Origin: an uncultured Sphingomonadales bacterium
GTDB lineage: Bacteria > Pseudomonadota > Alphaproteobacteria > Sphingomonadales > Sphingomonadaceae
NCBI GenBank assembly: GCA_903958285.1
Contig: CAJBSR010000348.1
Coordinates: 1-30,555 of the forward strand
DNA: 30,555 nt
Reading direction: 5' to 3'
The notes under the pieces were generated by a model that saw nothing but the letters and a program-made list of their open reading frames with translations, had not been told where the DNA came from and did no database searches. A program made the translations under genes and the position numbers. Positions 1 through 7,018 of this stretch are shown here, one piece after another. Each line of letters begins with the position of its first letter. Within the stretch, counting starts at the first letter, position 1.

Positions 1-1040
1 ACGCGCGGCGCGCCTTCACCAAAGGCCTGTGTTGAAATCACGCCTGCCGGAATGCCCTTACCTTCAAGGTAGGCGCGAACCGACACGTTACGACGCTCGG
101 ACAGGCCAAGGTTGTACTTGGGCGTGCCCGACTTGTCGGCGTGGCCGGCAAGCATGACCTGCGCGTTACCGCAATCGCCATATGCCGTCACAGCATTGTC
201 GAGGATCGACGCTGCTTCAGCCGTGACGTCCGACTTGTCCCATTCGAAGAAGACAATGTACGGCCCCGGTGCGCACACAGCTGCTGCCACTGGCGGCGGC
301 GGCGGAGGCGGCGGGGGAGGTGGCGGAGGCGGAGGCGGCGGAGGCGGCGGTGCAGCCGGCTCACCAAAGTTGTAGATCAGGCTGCCGAGCAACGAGTGCG
401 AACGCATCGTCGTTGACGTGGCGCGACCGATGCGGTCCACCAGATCCACATTCGGCTGATTGAACAGACGGTACTTCAGGCCGATATCCCAGTTGCTGCC
501 GATCGGCGCGCGGATGCCCGCAATCGCCTGCCAAGCAAAACCTGTGTCGGAATCGTTCAGGAAGCTGGGGCCAGCCGGGTTCAGGTTGAAATCGGTCTTC
601 GTGCGGGCAACACCTGCACCACCGCCAACAAAGCCCTGAACGCCGTCATCGTCACCGAAGTCCAGCAAACCGTTCAGCATGAAGCTGAGCGTGCTGCTAT
701 CACCACCCGGTGTGTTGTAGACGCCGCTGGGGGCTAAGCCCACCACAGCGCCAGACGGCGTTGTGGTCTGCGATGCCCATGAATCGATCGATGCCTGCTT
801 GTAGCCGACTTCAGCTTCGAGGCGGAAACCACCAAAGTCATAGCCGATGATGGCATCTGCATCGTAGCCAGTCTTGAAATTGGCGCTGGCAACGCTTTCC
901 AGAGCACCAATATCCGTCTTCTGTTCTTCAAAAAGCGACGCACCGGCTTCGACACCGATATACCATGCATCGTCACGCGCCAGCGCGGGAGTAGCCATGG
1001 CGGTCGATGCGAGCACTGCTACGAGAGCGAGCTTCCGCAT
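1..1040 (-). CDS. OmpA-family outer membrane protein, C-terminus cut by window edge
   Basis: The minus-strand frame is open from the ATG at 1038-1040 to the window start, so about 346 codons are visible and the 3' end is missing. The product begins with a signal peptide (MRKLALVAVLASTAMATPALA, then RDDAWYIG). An eight-stranded OmpA-like beta-barrel of roughly 210 residues follows, with alternating aromatic/Gly strands such as GFAWQAIAGIRAPIG and LKYRLFNQPNV. A run of 20 prolines comes next, then the start of the peptidoglycan-binding OmpA domain (YIVFFEWDKSDVT, LAGHADKSGTPKYNLGLSERR). The family tethers the outer membrane to peptidoglycan. An AAAGGGGA Shine-Dalgarno lies 7-14 bases before the ATG. 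The gene is 134 bases downstream of the GTA-like block on the same strand, and I see no clear terminator between them. Confidence 0.93.
   Translation of the reverse strand, partial: MRKLALVAVLASTAMATPALARDDAWYIGVEAGASLFEEQKTDIGALESVASANFKTGYDADAIIGYDFGGFRLEAEVGYKQASIDSWASQTTTPSGAVVGLAPSGVYNTPGGDSSTLSFMLNGLLDFGDDDGVQGFVGGGAGVARTKTDFNLNPAGPSFLNDSDTGFAWQAIAGIRAPIGSNWDIGLKYRLFNQPNVDLVDRIGRATSTTMRSHSLLGSLIYNFGEPAAPPPPPPPPPPPPPPPPPPPPVAAAVCAPGPYIVFFEWDKSDVTAEAASILDNAVTAYGDCGNAQVMLAGHADKSGTPKYNLGLSERRNVSVRAYLEGKGIPAGVISTQAFGEGAPR
291..350 (-). repeat. Twenty consecutive proline codons in the OmpA linker
   Basis: Reading the minus strand in the ompA frame, positions 350 down to 291 give 20 Pro codons in a row, using CCG, CCT, CCC and CCA. 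The tract joins the barrel to the peptidoglycan-binding domain. Pro-rich hinges are common here in sphingomonad OmpA proteins; this is a long one and a simple-sequence tract that could vary by slippage. Confidence 0.9.
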
Positions 1041-1174
1041 AATAAATCCCCTTTCTCAATTGTCACTTGGGACAGCGAAGTGGTCCTAACTGATGCCATT
1101 CTGACGTGCAAGGGCACATTGACGGGAAGTGTTGCGTAAAAGCCTCAGTCTTAGTGGAATATTATTGCGCCAGT

Positions 1175-1669
1175 TTAGTTTGAGATCAGGCCATGGGTCT
1201 GCAATGCCGCAATTAATTCCGCCAGCCGCGCCCGACACTCGGCATCAACCACCGTGCCGCCAGAAGGCTCGGAAATGCTGGCACCGCGTGGGCCTACCAC
1301 CTGCTGGCCACCGATTCGCAGGCTAGATGTGGCAATATCTGCCGACCAATTCGCGCCATTATGGCGCAACATGAGCCCCGTTGCGCGTTGCCAGACCTGC
1401 AATCCATCAAAAGGGTCGACATAGCGCCACCCCCCCTGTGTCCATTGGGCAATTGCGCCGGCATGCCCGGACCATGCCCCCATAGGTGACGACGAAACAA
1501 GCCAACACGCCCCTTCGGACGGAGAGGCAGGCGGGGAAGCGAGCATGTCCTCCACGACAGGTTGAACGCACATATCCAGACGCTGCAGCGCCTCATTATG
1601 TGTCACCTCTTTTTGGGCCTGCGCGACGTGAAGATAGGGCAAAGCAAGGCGGGGTGTATGGTCCGGCAT
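1175..1669 (-). CDS. DUF2793 domain protein at the 3' end of the GTA-like cluster
   Basis: This 164-residue protein begins MPDHTPRLALPYLHVAQAQKEVTHNEAL, the typical start of DUF2793, a domain found at the distal end of alphaproteobacterial GTA and phage tail modules. Further family-like stretches are GACWLVSSSPMGAWSGHAG and DGLQVWQRATGLMLRHNG. The role is unproven; position suggests a tail-tip or fibre-associated structural protein. AAGGA lies about 7 bases before the ATG. It follows the tail-tip gene by 17 bases on the same strand, so it is probably the last gene of the operon. The C-terminal 25 residues (VVDAECRARLAELIAALQTHG) look like a short helix, possibly for oligomerisation. Confidence 0.85.
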   Translation of the reverse strand: MPDHTPRLALPYLHVAQAQKEVTHNEALQRLDMCVQPVVEDMLASPPASPSEGACWLVSSSPMGAWSGHAGAIAQWTQGGWRYVDPFDGLQVWQRATGLMLRHNGANWSADIATSSLRIGGQQVVGPRGASISEPSGGTVVDAECRARLAELIAALQTHGLISN

Positions 1670-1686
1670 AAGATGTCCTTTGCGTC

Positions 1687-4083
1687 TTAGAGAGGGAAGG
1701 CTTTGGTCGCTGGATCAGAAGGGGCGAAGCGTCCGACCTGACGGACGCTGAGGGTGAGCGACGTCGCCCCTGTTGCCCGCATGTCCGCAAGCTGTCCGGC
1801 GGAGAGATGATAGTGCGGCTGAGCAAGCGTCGCGCCGATGCTTTCGGCCAACGGAAGTGCGCCAATCTCGATCCGATAGAGTTCCGCCTCTTCGGCAACC
1901 GGCACGTCAATGCCGTCCAGCCAGCGCCAGCCCTCGCGGCTGCGGCGGGTCCACTGCACAGCAACGCCACCTTCGGGAAGCGGGGCCAACCGGAGATGCA
2001 CTGGAGAGAGTGGCCTTAACGCCGCGCCAATAGTGGACAGGCTCGCTATTATGCCATCGGCGTCGCCGACCCCCTTTGCCATCACGTCAATGCTGTTCGC
2101 GCCTGTGGGCACAGACAATGCCGCCAACGTATCCGGATCGAGCAGGAGAAATGGCGCATCTGCGGCGTGATCCGCGATGCGCGTCTCCGTCCCCCGGCGG
2201 CCGCGCAACAGGCGTGACAACACCCACCTGCCTGGTGCGATCCGTTCCGCCAGACCGAATTGGAGGATCTCACCCCCAACCAAAGCGAGGTTCGCGCCAG
2301 TCCAGAGGGCGTCGTCCGCCACGCTCAAGAGCGACATGCCATCGTGCAGGAACTCGACCGTGAGGGTGTTGCACATATCGATCAGATGCGGCGAGGCGGC
2401 ACCAAGCGGGTTGCGGGCCGTGCCCATCGTGGCCGGAGCCGCCGTACGCCCAAGGTCTTCCCATGGCGCCGTCGGTCCGGCGCGTTGCAGCAACACGGCA
2501 GACCGCCAACCGGGCGTTGTCCCGGCAGCCGCTGCAACGACCAAAGGCGCGGAGGCCGCTGCATCCTGAACCGAGGGAAGGTCTGCAAGGTGCAGCATGG
2601 TGCGTCCGGCAGCGCGATCCGCCTCAGCCACAATCCGCCCACCATCCACGGGGACGCTTGCCAGTGGCATGGCGGTGCGCGGCGACAGCGATGCAACGAT
2701 ACACATGCCGTCCAATGCGACGGAACGGATGCGCCAAAGCTGGCCCTGCACAGCAAGCGAGGCCGCCGGCCAGGCCGCGAGATAGCGCCAGGGCAGGCGC
2801 ACTTCGGCAGACATCGTCTCCCGACGCGCCGTGAATAGGCGTTCGCGCGCCCAATGCGCGGCGTTATCCGCGGCCAAGGCGCCGGGCAGGTCGATGTGCT
2901 GCACTTGGCCGTTTGCGTGCAGATCAATGGATTGCACGCCGGGCTGATAATCCCGGCTCGGGTCGGCAAAAGCCAGTTCGACGCGTGACGGCAGGCCGTC
3001 TGCCGCGCCCCGCTTTTGATGCAGACGCGGGCCACCGTTCAGGTCGATCGCTGCGCCCAAATCCTCTTCCGCAACAACGATGTTAGGTAGGTCTGATCGG
3101 CCCACGTGCAGGGCGGTGCCGCGATCAGTCCAGTCCAAAGCGGCGATGTCATTCAAAGGCGCAAGGGCGGCCGCGACAGAGCTGCCATCGGCCACATAGC
3201 CGTCAAGCGTCCTGCCAGGGGCCGCATCCACATCCCCTCCGACAAGATCGACAATGATGTCTGCCACCGCCACCGGCCCGTCATCGGCAAAGACTTCAAA
3301 GCTTAGATTGGGGATGCGGTTGCCGAAGCTTTCCAGCGCCATATCTTCGAACACGGCATAAGCCCGACCGCGATAGGCGGGCGTAGCCGCCCCCTCCGCT
3401 GACGCAATAAGAGGATCAACCGGTTGGTCCGGCGCGCCGCTGTGAAACCGGAAACCCGTTTCAATCTTAAAGTCACCCGCAGCCCCGCGCAGCAACGTGC
3501 CGTCAGCCCAGATACGTCCAATCCCCCGAATGGGGCGAGCGGAAAGCAACACCGCGAACGACGCCGAATAGCTATAGACCGTCGCCTTGGGGCGGCCCTT
3601 ACCTTGGGAGACCTTTTGGCGTTCCTCGCGCAAGTCGGTCGCCCAAATGACAGTGCCCGACACGCGCATGCGGCCATAAAGGCGCGGAATGCTGGCGCCA
3701 TAGGTAGAGGCCTGCACAGCGAGATCAGAAAGCCGCGCGCCATCGGCATCGCGGCCCTCGATCGTCAGCGTCGGGCCATTGACCGCATCCAGCGGCAGCA
3801 CGCCTGAGGACCGCCAGCGGAAAGACAAAGTCAGCCCGCGGTAATCGCGCTGTGTTTCATAAGCGAGGAGGGGATGATCGTCCGTGTCCTCAGACGCCCA
3901 GATCAGCCCCGCCAGATCATTGGCACGGTAAAAAACGGCATCAACGCGCAGACCGTGATCGCCTTGCGTGACGACCGACGCCATCATCGGACGCGGGAAG
4001 TTGACCGTCCAATAGGCCGGGTCAAAGCGCTTCAGATGGGCATGCTGCTGCGCATCGCCGGGCTTGGCAAACCAAAAGGCCAT
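1687..4083 (-). CDS. GTA gp15-like tail-tip (baseplate) protein with a foreign-looking N-terminus
   Basis: A 798-residue protein. From about residue 117 onward (RLSDLAVQASTYGASIPRLY, then VSGTVIWATDLREER and YSYSASFAVLLSARPIRG) it matches the phage-tail core of the large GTA tail-tip protein of R. capsulatus (rcc01698, gp15). A tail-protein central region and a fibre-binding-like C-terminus (ALWTGANLALVGGEILQFG, then LLRGRRGTE) follow. Residues 1-115 (KRFDPAYWTVNFPRPMMAS, IWASEDTDDHPLLAYET) instead resemble, from memory, the start of a different, longer TIM-barrel-type tail protein of sphingomonad GTAs. The protein is much shorter than rcc01698 (about 1300 residues) and lacks the peptidoglycan-hydrolase-like region. 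GAGGGGAA precedes the ATG, which lies 3 bases after the tape-measure stop. It probably forms the distal tail end that contacts the recipient cell; whether it is functional is open. Confidence 0.85.
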   Translation of the reverse strand: MAFWFAKPGDAQQHAHLKRFDPAYWTVNFPRPMMASVVTQGDHGLRVDAVFYRANDLAGLIWASEDTDDHPLLAYETQRDYRGLTLSFRWRSSGVLPLDAVNGPTLTIEGRDADGARLSDLAVQASTYGASIPRLYGRMRVSGTVIWATDLREERQKVSQGKGRPKATVYSYSASFAVLLSARPIRGIGRIWADGTLLRGAAGDFKIETGFRFHSGAPDQPVDPLIASAEGAATPAYRGRAYAVFEDMALESFGNRIPNLSFEVFADDGPVAVADIIVDLVGGDVDAAPGRTLDGYVADGSSVAAALAPLNDIAALDWTDRGTALHVGRSDLPNIVVAEEDLGAAIDLNGGPRLHQKRGAADGLPSRVELAFADPSRDYQPGVQSIDLHANGQVQHIDLPGALAADNAAHWARERLFTARRETMSAEVRLPWRYLAAWPAASLAVQGQLWRIRSVALDGMCIVASLSPRTAMPLASVPVDGGRIVAEADRAAGRTMLHLADLPSVQDAAASAPLVVAAAAGTTPGWRSAVLLQRAGPTAPWEDLGRTAAPATMGTARNPLGAASPHLIDMCNTLTVEFLHDGMSLLSVADDALWTGANLALVGGEILQFGLAERIAPGRWVLSRLLRGRRGTETRIADHAADAPFLLLDPDTLAALSVPTGANSIDVMAKGVGDADGIIASLSTIGAALRPLSPVHLRLAPLPEGGVAVQWTRRSREGWRWLDGIDVPVAEEAELYRIEIGALPLAESIGATLAQPHYHLSAGQLADMRATGATSLTLSVRQVGRFAPSDPATKAFPL

Positions 4084-4086
4084 CGC

Positions 4087-4653
4087 TCAATTCCCCTCGC
4101 GCATCGCGTTACGAACCGCGCGGGCGATCTGGCGGCTGGAGCGCGCGAGCATCTCCGGCGCGGCACCGGCCGGTGCGTTGACGTTGATCGAGACGCGCAC
4201 CTCTCTTGCGCCACCCGTTGAGGGCGCTGCGATCTGTCCGCTTGATGTGGGGACGAACACTTCCGGCCCCCGCTCGCCAACCAGATAGCCGCGCCCCGGC
4301 GCCACCGGCCCGCCGGTCGCCCGACCGGGCAGACCGAGGAGCGACCCGACCAGCGTCGTGCCAAGGCCAAGCAGTCCGCCGGATGTGCCGCCACCAAGAC
4401 TGCCGAGCCCGGTGCGGAGCGCAGACGCCGCAATCTCTGATAAGGTCGACAGCGCGACACGCTTCAGATCATCAAAGCCCAATTTGCCGGTGCGCAGCGC
4501 CCGGGTCAGCGACCCTTCGAGCAGCCGACCCGCCCGGTCCACGCCCTCGCCGAATGGTCCTTCCAGCGTGCCGCGCATCGTCGCCACATCACGGGCAAAG
4601 CCTTGTGTGTCAGCACGGACGGCAACGACCAGCCGTTCGATTTCCTCATCCAT
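4087..4653 (-). CDS. Short tail tape-measure protein (GTA gp11-like)
   Basis: A 188-residue protein with an N-terminal helical part (MDEEIERLVVAVRADTQGFARDV), a Gly-rich hydrophobic middle around residues 78-110 (LGSLGGGTSGGLLGLG), and a C-terminal part with VGERGPEVFVPTSSG and a beta-like VRVSINVNAP. This layout is that of the unusually short tape-measure proteins of RcGTA-like elements, which set the length of a short tail. The start overlaps the 3' end of the preceding gene by 8 bases and has a clear GAAGGAGAT ribosome site. The conserved GERGPE box supports the call. It is slightly shorter than the R. capsulatus protein (about 220 residues as I recall). Confidence 0.85.
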   Translation of the reverse strand: MDEEIERLVVAVRADTQGFARDVATMRGTLEGPFGEGVDRAGRLLEGSLTRALRTGKLGFDDLKRVALSTLSEIAASALRTGLGSLGGGTSGGLLGLGTTLVGSLLGLPGRATGGPVAPGRGYLVGERGPEVFVPTSSGQIAAPSTGGAREVRVSINVNAPAGAAPEMLARSSRQIARAVRNAMREGN

Positions 4654-4834
4654 CGGGATACATCTCCTTCAACCGCGCCAGATCATCGGCGCCGGCCGTT
4701 TCGGATTGGGGGGAGAGCGCGGTCAGCACTGCTGCGAGCTCCGCCGGTGTGGCCGACCAGAACATCTCCGGCGGCCAGCCGAGCAAGGCGCCCGCCAGTC
4801 CGGCCAAGCGCCCGGCCGCATCGGCAAAGCTCAT
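4646..4834 (-). CDS. Phage tail assembly chaperone (rcc01693 type, gp10a)
   Basis: A 62-residue protein starting MSFADAAGRLAGLAGALLGW, with PPEMFWSATPAELAAVLTAL in the middle. The small rcc01693/TIGR02216 family shows the same W-x-P-x-x-F-W-x-A/M-T-P-x-E pattern. It is thought to act with gp10 as a tail assembly chaperone around the tape measure. An upstream in-frame ATG at 4951 exists, but the ATG at 4834 overlaps the stop of the preceding gene as ATGA, the pattern seen throughout this operon, so 4834 is preferred. Its 3' end overlaps the tape-measure start by 8 bases. Confidence 0.83.
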   Translation of the reverse strand: MSFADAAGRLAGLAGALLGWPPEMFWSATPAELAAVLTALSPQSETAGADDLARLKEMYPDG

Positions 4835-5124
4835 CGCCCTTGCAGGATCTGGCCAAGCAGGATGCGCAGCGCAGGCGTCGCCGCCGCCAGCCCGCCGCGC
4901 ACAACGGCATCGGCAAAAGCCTCGCGCCGCAGATCCTCTTGCACCCGGCAATGCCAGAACAAGGCGACCATTTCAGACAGAGCCAGCCGCCCGTCCGCTG
5001 CCTGCTCCACCAGTGCGAAGAGCGGGCCAAGCTCAGCTTCAGCTGCCACAAGTGCGGAGAAGGTCGGGCGCAACACATGACCCGCGACCACCGCCTCGCC
5101 GCGTGCGGGATTGGCGCTGCTCAC
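4831..5124 (-). CDS. GTA gp10-family tail assembly protein
   Basis: A 97-residue protein with the GTA-gp10 signature near its start (LRPTFSALVAAEAELGPLFA), followed by short helices (RLALSEMVALFWHCRV) and a C-terminal LRILLGQILQGR. In R. capsulatus the homologue rcc01692 lies between major tail protein and tape measure, as here. It starts with GTG overlapping the upstream TGA (GTGA) and ends with an ATGA overlap onto the next gene. The pair of small genes between tail tube and tape measure resembles the G/GT chaperone position of siphophages, although no frameshift signal is needed here because both have their own start. Confidence 0.85.
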   Translation of the reverse strand: MSSANPARGEAVVAGHVLRPTFSALVAAEAELGPLFALVEQAADGRLALSEMVALFWHCRVQEDLRREAFADAVVRGGLAAATPALRILLGQILQGR

Positions 5125-5528
5125 AGGCTTGTCACCGGGCCGGAGCTTTCGAGCGCGAGCGTGTAGTTGCGCTCCCCATTGAAATCGCCCGCATAATCAA
5201 GCCGCGCGACGAGGAACTTACCCCGCAGCCGTTCGCCGCTTTCAAAGCTCAGCTCATAGTCATCGAGTACACCCGACAGGGCATTGGTCTTGATCCGCGT
5301 CTCGGCCGCCGAGCCGGTGAAAATACCCGCGCCCGACACTGAAACCGACCGCACACCGGCACCCGACAGCAGCTCGCGCCAACCGCCCGAGCCCTTATGC
5401 GTGATGACAACAGCCTCGCCATTGATGCTGAGTTGCGTTGTCCTGAGGCCCGCCACGGTCTGGTAGACGGGCGGCGACGCGCCATCGCCGACTTTCAAAA
5501 GGAAGGCGCTGCCCTTTTCTGCTGGCAT
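5121..5528 (-). CDS. Major tail tube protein (GTA gp9, TP901-1 family)
   Basis: A 135-residue protein beginning MPAEKGSAFLLKVGDG, with VAGLRTTQLSINGEAVVITH and a C-terminal beta pattern (GDFNGERNYTLALESSG). This is the phage major tail protein TIGR02126/TP901-1 layout and matches rcc01691. It forms the hexameric tail tube. The ATG at 5528 has an AGGAGAT site 6 bases upstream; an in-frame ATG further upstream (5684) lies inside the DUF3168 gene and is rejected. The 3' end overlaps the gp10-type gene by 4 bases. Confidence 0.9.
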   Translation of the reverse strand: MPAEKGSAFLLKVGDGASPPVYQTVAGLRTTQLSINGEAVVITHKGSGGWRELLSGAGVRSVSVSGAGIFTGSAAETRIKTNALSGVLDDYELSFESGERLRGKFLVARLDYAGDFNGERNYTLALESSGPVTSL

Positions 5529-5538
5529 ATCAAATCTC

Positions 5539-5931
5539 CTAGTCTTGAAGGATGCGGATGCGGTGTTCGACAAGTCCTGCCCAAGGGCCGGCCGCGTCCC
5601 GTGCGATGAGAGTGCGCAGGAACATGAGGCTGACGATCTGCCCGCCCTCGAGCGTATGCGGCAGGGTCGCCATCGCAGCTTCAACGGCGCCGGTCAGACG
5701 GTGCAGCCGCGCAGGCGCTTCCCCGTCATCCCACAAGGTCATCGCAAAGCGGATCTCCCGACCCTGCTCGGTTTTGGTGCTCCAATCGGTCACCAGCCCG
5801 TCGCCGATGGCGGCATAAGGAAAGGCGGCACGCGGCGGAGGCCCGTCATAGACGCCGGTCAGTTCAGCCAAAGCCGGGTCGGCCGACAGATGCGCGACGA
5901 CGGACTGTTGCAGGTCGATCACCACGCTCAT
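5539..5931 (-). CDS. DUF3168 tail terminator/completion protein (GTA gp8)
   Basis: A 130-residue protein (MSVVIDLQQSVVAHLSADPA, VYDGPPPRAAFPYAAIGDG, then LHRLTGAVEAAM). The helix at the N-terminus, the FPYAAIGD loop and the terminal RIRI/E-rich strand are characteristic of DUF3168, the rcc01690 family that caps the tail tube at the head-tail interface. It begins at an ATGA overlap with the small upstream gene and is followed by a 10-base gap before the tail-tube gene. Length is normal for the family. Confidence 0.9.
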   Translation of the reverse strand: MSVVIDLQQSVVAHLSADPALAELTGVYDGPPPRAAFPYAAIGDGLVTDWSTKTEQGREIRFAMTLWDDGEAPARLHRLTGAVEAAMATLPHTLEGGQIVSLMFLRTLIARDAAGPWAGLVEHRIRILQD

Positions 5932-6122
5932 CGCCCGAAACTCCGCAGCGCAGGATCAGTGATAAGGCGGCGGCGCAAGCGCTTGCCCGAGAGGACAACG
6001 CCTTCCTCAGTGCGGGTGATCGTAATGCCCGGTGGCGGTGTGACCTGCGCCAGACGTTCAATCTGTGCGTTGCGCCTTTGCGCGGCCACGGCCTGCGCCT
6101 TCCCGATGATCCGTTCAAACAT
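5928..6122 (-). CDS. Small basic protein of unknown function between head-closure and tail-terminator genes
   Basis: A 64-residue basic product (MFERIIGKAQAVAAQRRNAQ, then VTPPPGITITRTEEGVVLSG, KRLRRRL). It is linked on both sides by overlapping codons: TGATG with the head-closure gene and ATGA with DUF3168. That coupling makes it a real gene rather than chance. It has an N-terminal helix and a likely short beta-hairpin (GITITRTEEGVVLSGK). R. capsulatus has no gene I can name at this exact place, but from memory sphingomonad clusters carry something similar. A head-tail interface or tail-tube accessory role is inferred from position only. Confidence 0.75.
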   Translation of the reverse strand: MFERIIGKAQAVAAQRRNAQIERLAQVTPPPGITITRTEEGVVLSGKRLRRRLITDPALRSFGR

Positions 6123-6448
6123 CAGCGGACTTCCTCACAGCTGAGCACCATTTGGGCGGGCGCTTGCGGATCACTCACGACACTGCGCACGCGCAAATAT
6201 CGACCGCGCCAGACCAGCCGTGTGCCGGGGCCAATGCCTTCCCGTTTGCGCAGCGTGACCGACCAGCGGGGCAGCGCGGAGAGCGCCTCTGCGGCGGTGA
6301 GATCTGCGGGCATAAGCGGTGTGATCGCCGCCCAGGCCGCACCATCGTAGAGATAGCCGCCCGTCCGTCCGCCCAGCGCATCCCGCGCGGGATTGGGTTG
6401 TTCAATAGTCACGCGTTCGCGCAGCGCGCCTGCCAATTCCACGCTCAT
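6122..6448 (-). CDS. Phage head closure / head-tail adaptor protein (GTA gp7)
   Basis: A 108-residue small beta-barrel protein of the SPP1 gp16 / HK97 gp7 head-closure type. The N-terminus ALRERVTIEQPNPARDALGG gives the typical R-v-t-i/e-x-p opening. Other family marks are a Trp-centred strand (GAAWAAITPLMPADLTAAEAL) and the C-terminal RYLRVRSVVSDPQAPAQMVL, where family members usually have R-x-Y/F-x-I-x-x-V-x-D-P. It joins the connector ring to the tail. It starts at an ATGA overlap with the connector gene, in the same order as rcc01688-rcc01689. Confidence 0.9.
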   Translation of the reverse strand: MSVELAGALRERVTIEQPNPARDALGGRTGGYLYDGAAWAAITPLMPADLTAAEALSALPRWSVTLRKREGIGPGTRLVWRGRYLRVRSVVSDPQAPAQMVLSCEEVR

Positions 6449-6996
6449 GCCAGACGCAGCCGACGCCAGGGACGGAGCAGCGCTGCAACGGCGGCAGGCG
6501 GGCCGACATCATCTGCGGCATCGCGGTGCGCATGGATGTGCGCGGCCAACCGGAGGATGCCGAGCCGCACCGGTTCCGGCAGGCCCGCCCAATCGGCGGA
6601 GAGGCCTGCGCTGAGCGATACACGCACCCGCCCCGCCGATGCTGGCTGGATCACGCGCACCCAGCCTTGGGCATGGGCATCAATATCGATGCCATAATCC
6701 CCCACCGGCAAAGGAAAGGCGGCGCCATCCGCCGGCAGTCCTTCAACGCCCGTGATGCTGCGCACCGGTGCGCTCGACAAACGTTGCCAGCCAGAGCCTG
6801 CGCTCAGGATTTCGGTCAGCGGGCGTTGCAGAAGCACCTGCGCGGTAAAGGCTTCGGCCAGCGCTGCGGCATCCGCAATCAGCCGGTCAAGCAGCGCATC
6901 TTCGTCGGCATGGTCGATGCGCAGATAGGCCTTCGCCTCATCGCGCGCAGGCACCAGCAGCGCGCCCGGAATAGGGCTCGGTTCAATCATGGTCAT
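6445..6996 (-). CDS. Head-tail connector protein (gp6-like, TIGR02215/TIGR01560 family)
   Basis: A 183-residue protein with the gp6 N-terminal pattern: EAKAYLRIDHADEDALLDRL followed by a helix (LIADAAALAEAFTAQVLLQR), then a beta domain and the C-terminal helical region (LPEPVRLGILRLAAHIHAHR). The family forms the ring between portal and head-closure protein. Two ATGs (6996 and 6990) are possible. GGGGAT is better spaced for 6990, so the true start may be two codons later. It lies 22 bases after the SGNH gene, so it is separated from the capsid gene by the spike module, unlike in R. capsulatus. Confidence 0.9.
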   Translation of the reverse strand: MTMIEPSPIPGALLVPARDEAKAYLRIDHADEDALLDRLIADAAALAEAFTAQVLLQRPLTEILSAGSGWQRLSSAPVRSITGVEGLPADGAAFPLPVGDYGIDIDAHAQGWVRVIQPASAGRVRVSLSAGLSADWAGLPEPVRLGILRLAAHIHAHRDAADDVGPPAAVAALLRPWRRLRLA

Positions 6997-7018
6997 ATCC
7001 CCGTTGGTGAAGGAGTGG

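Noticed and set aside
141..463. Plus-strand Gly/Arg-rich open frames
   Set aside because: They are the antisense of the OmpA poly-proline linker and lack start context.
4206..5342. 378-codon plus-strand frame opposite the tail genes
   Set aside because: Shadow of five coupled minus-strand GTA genes.
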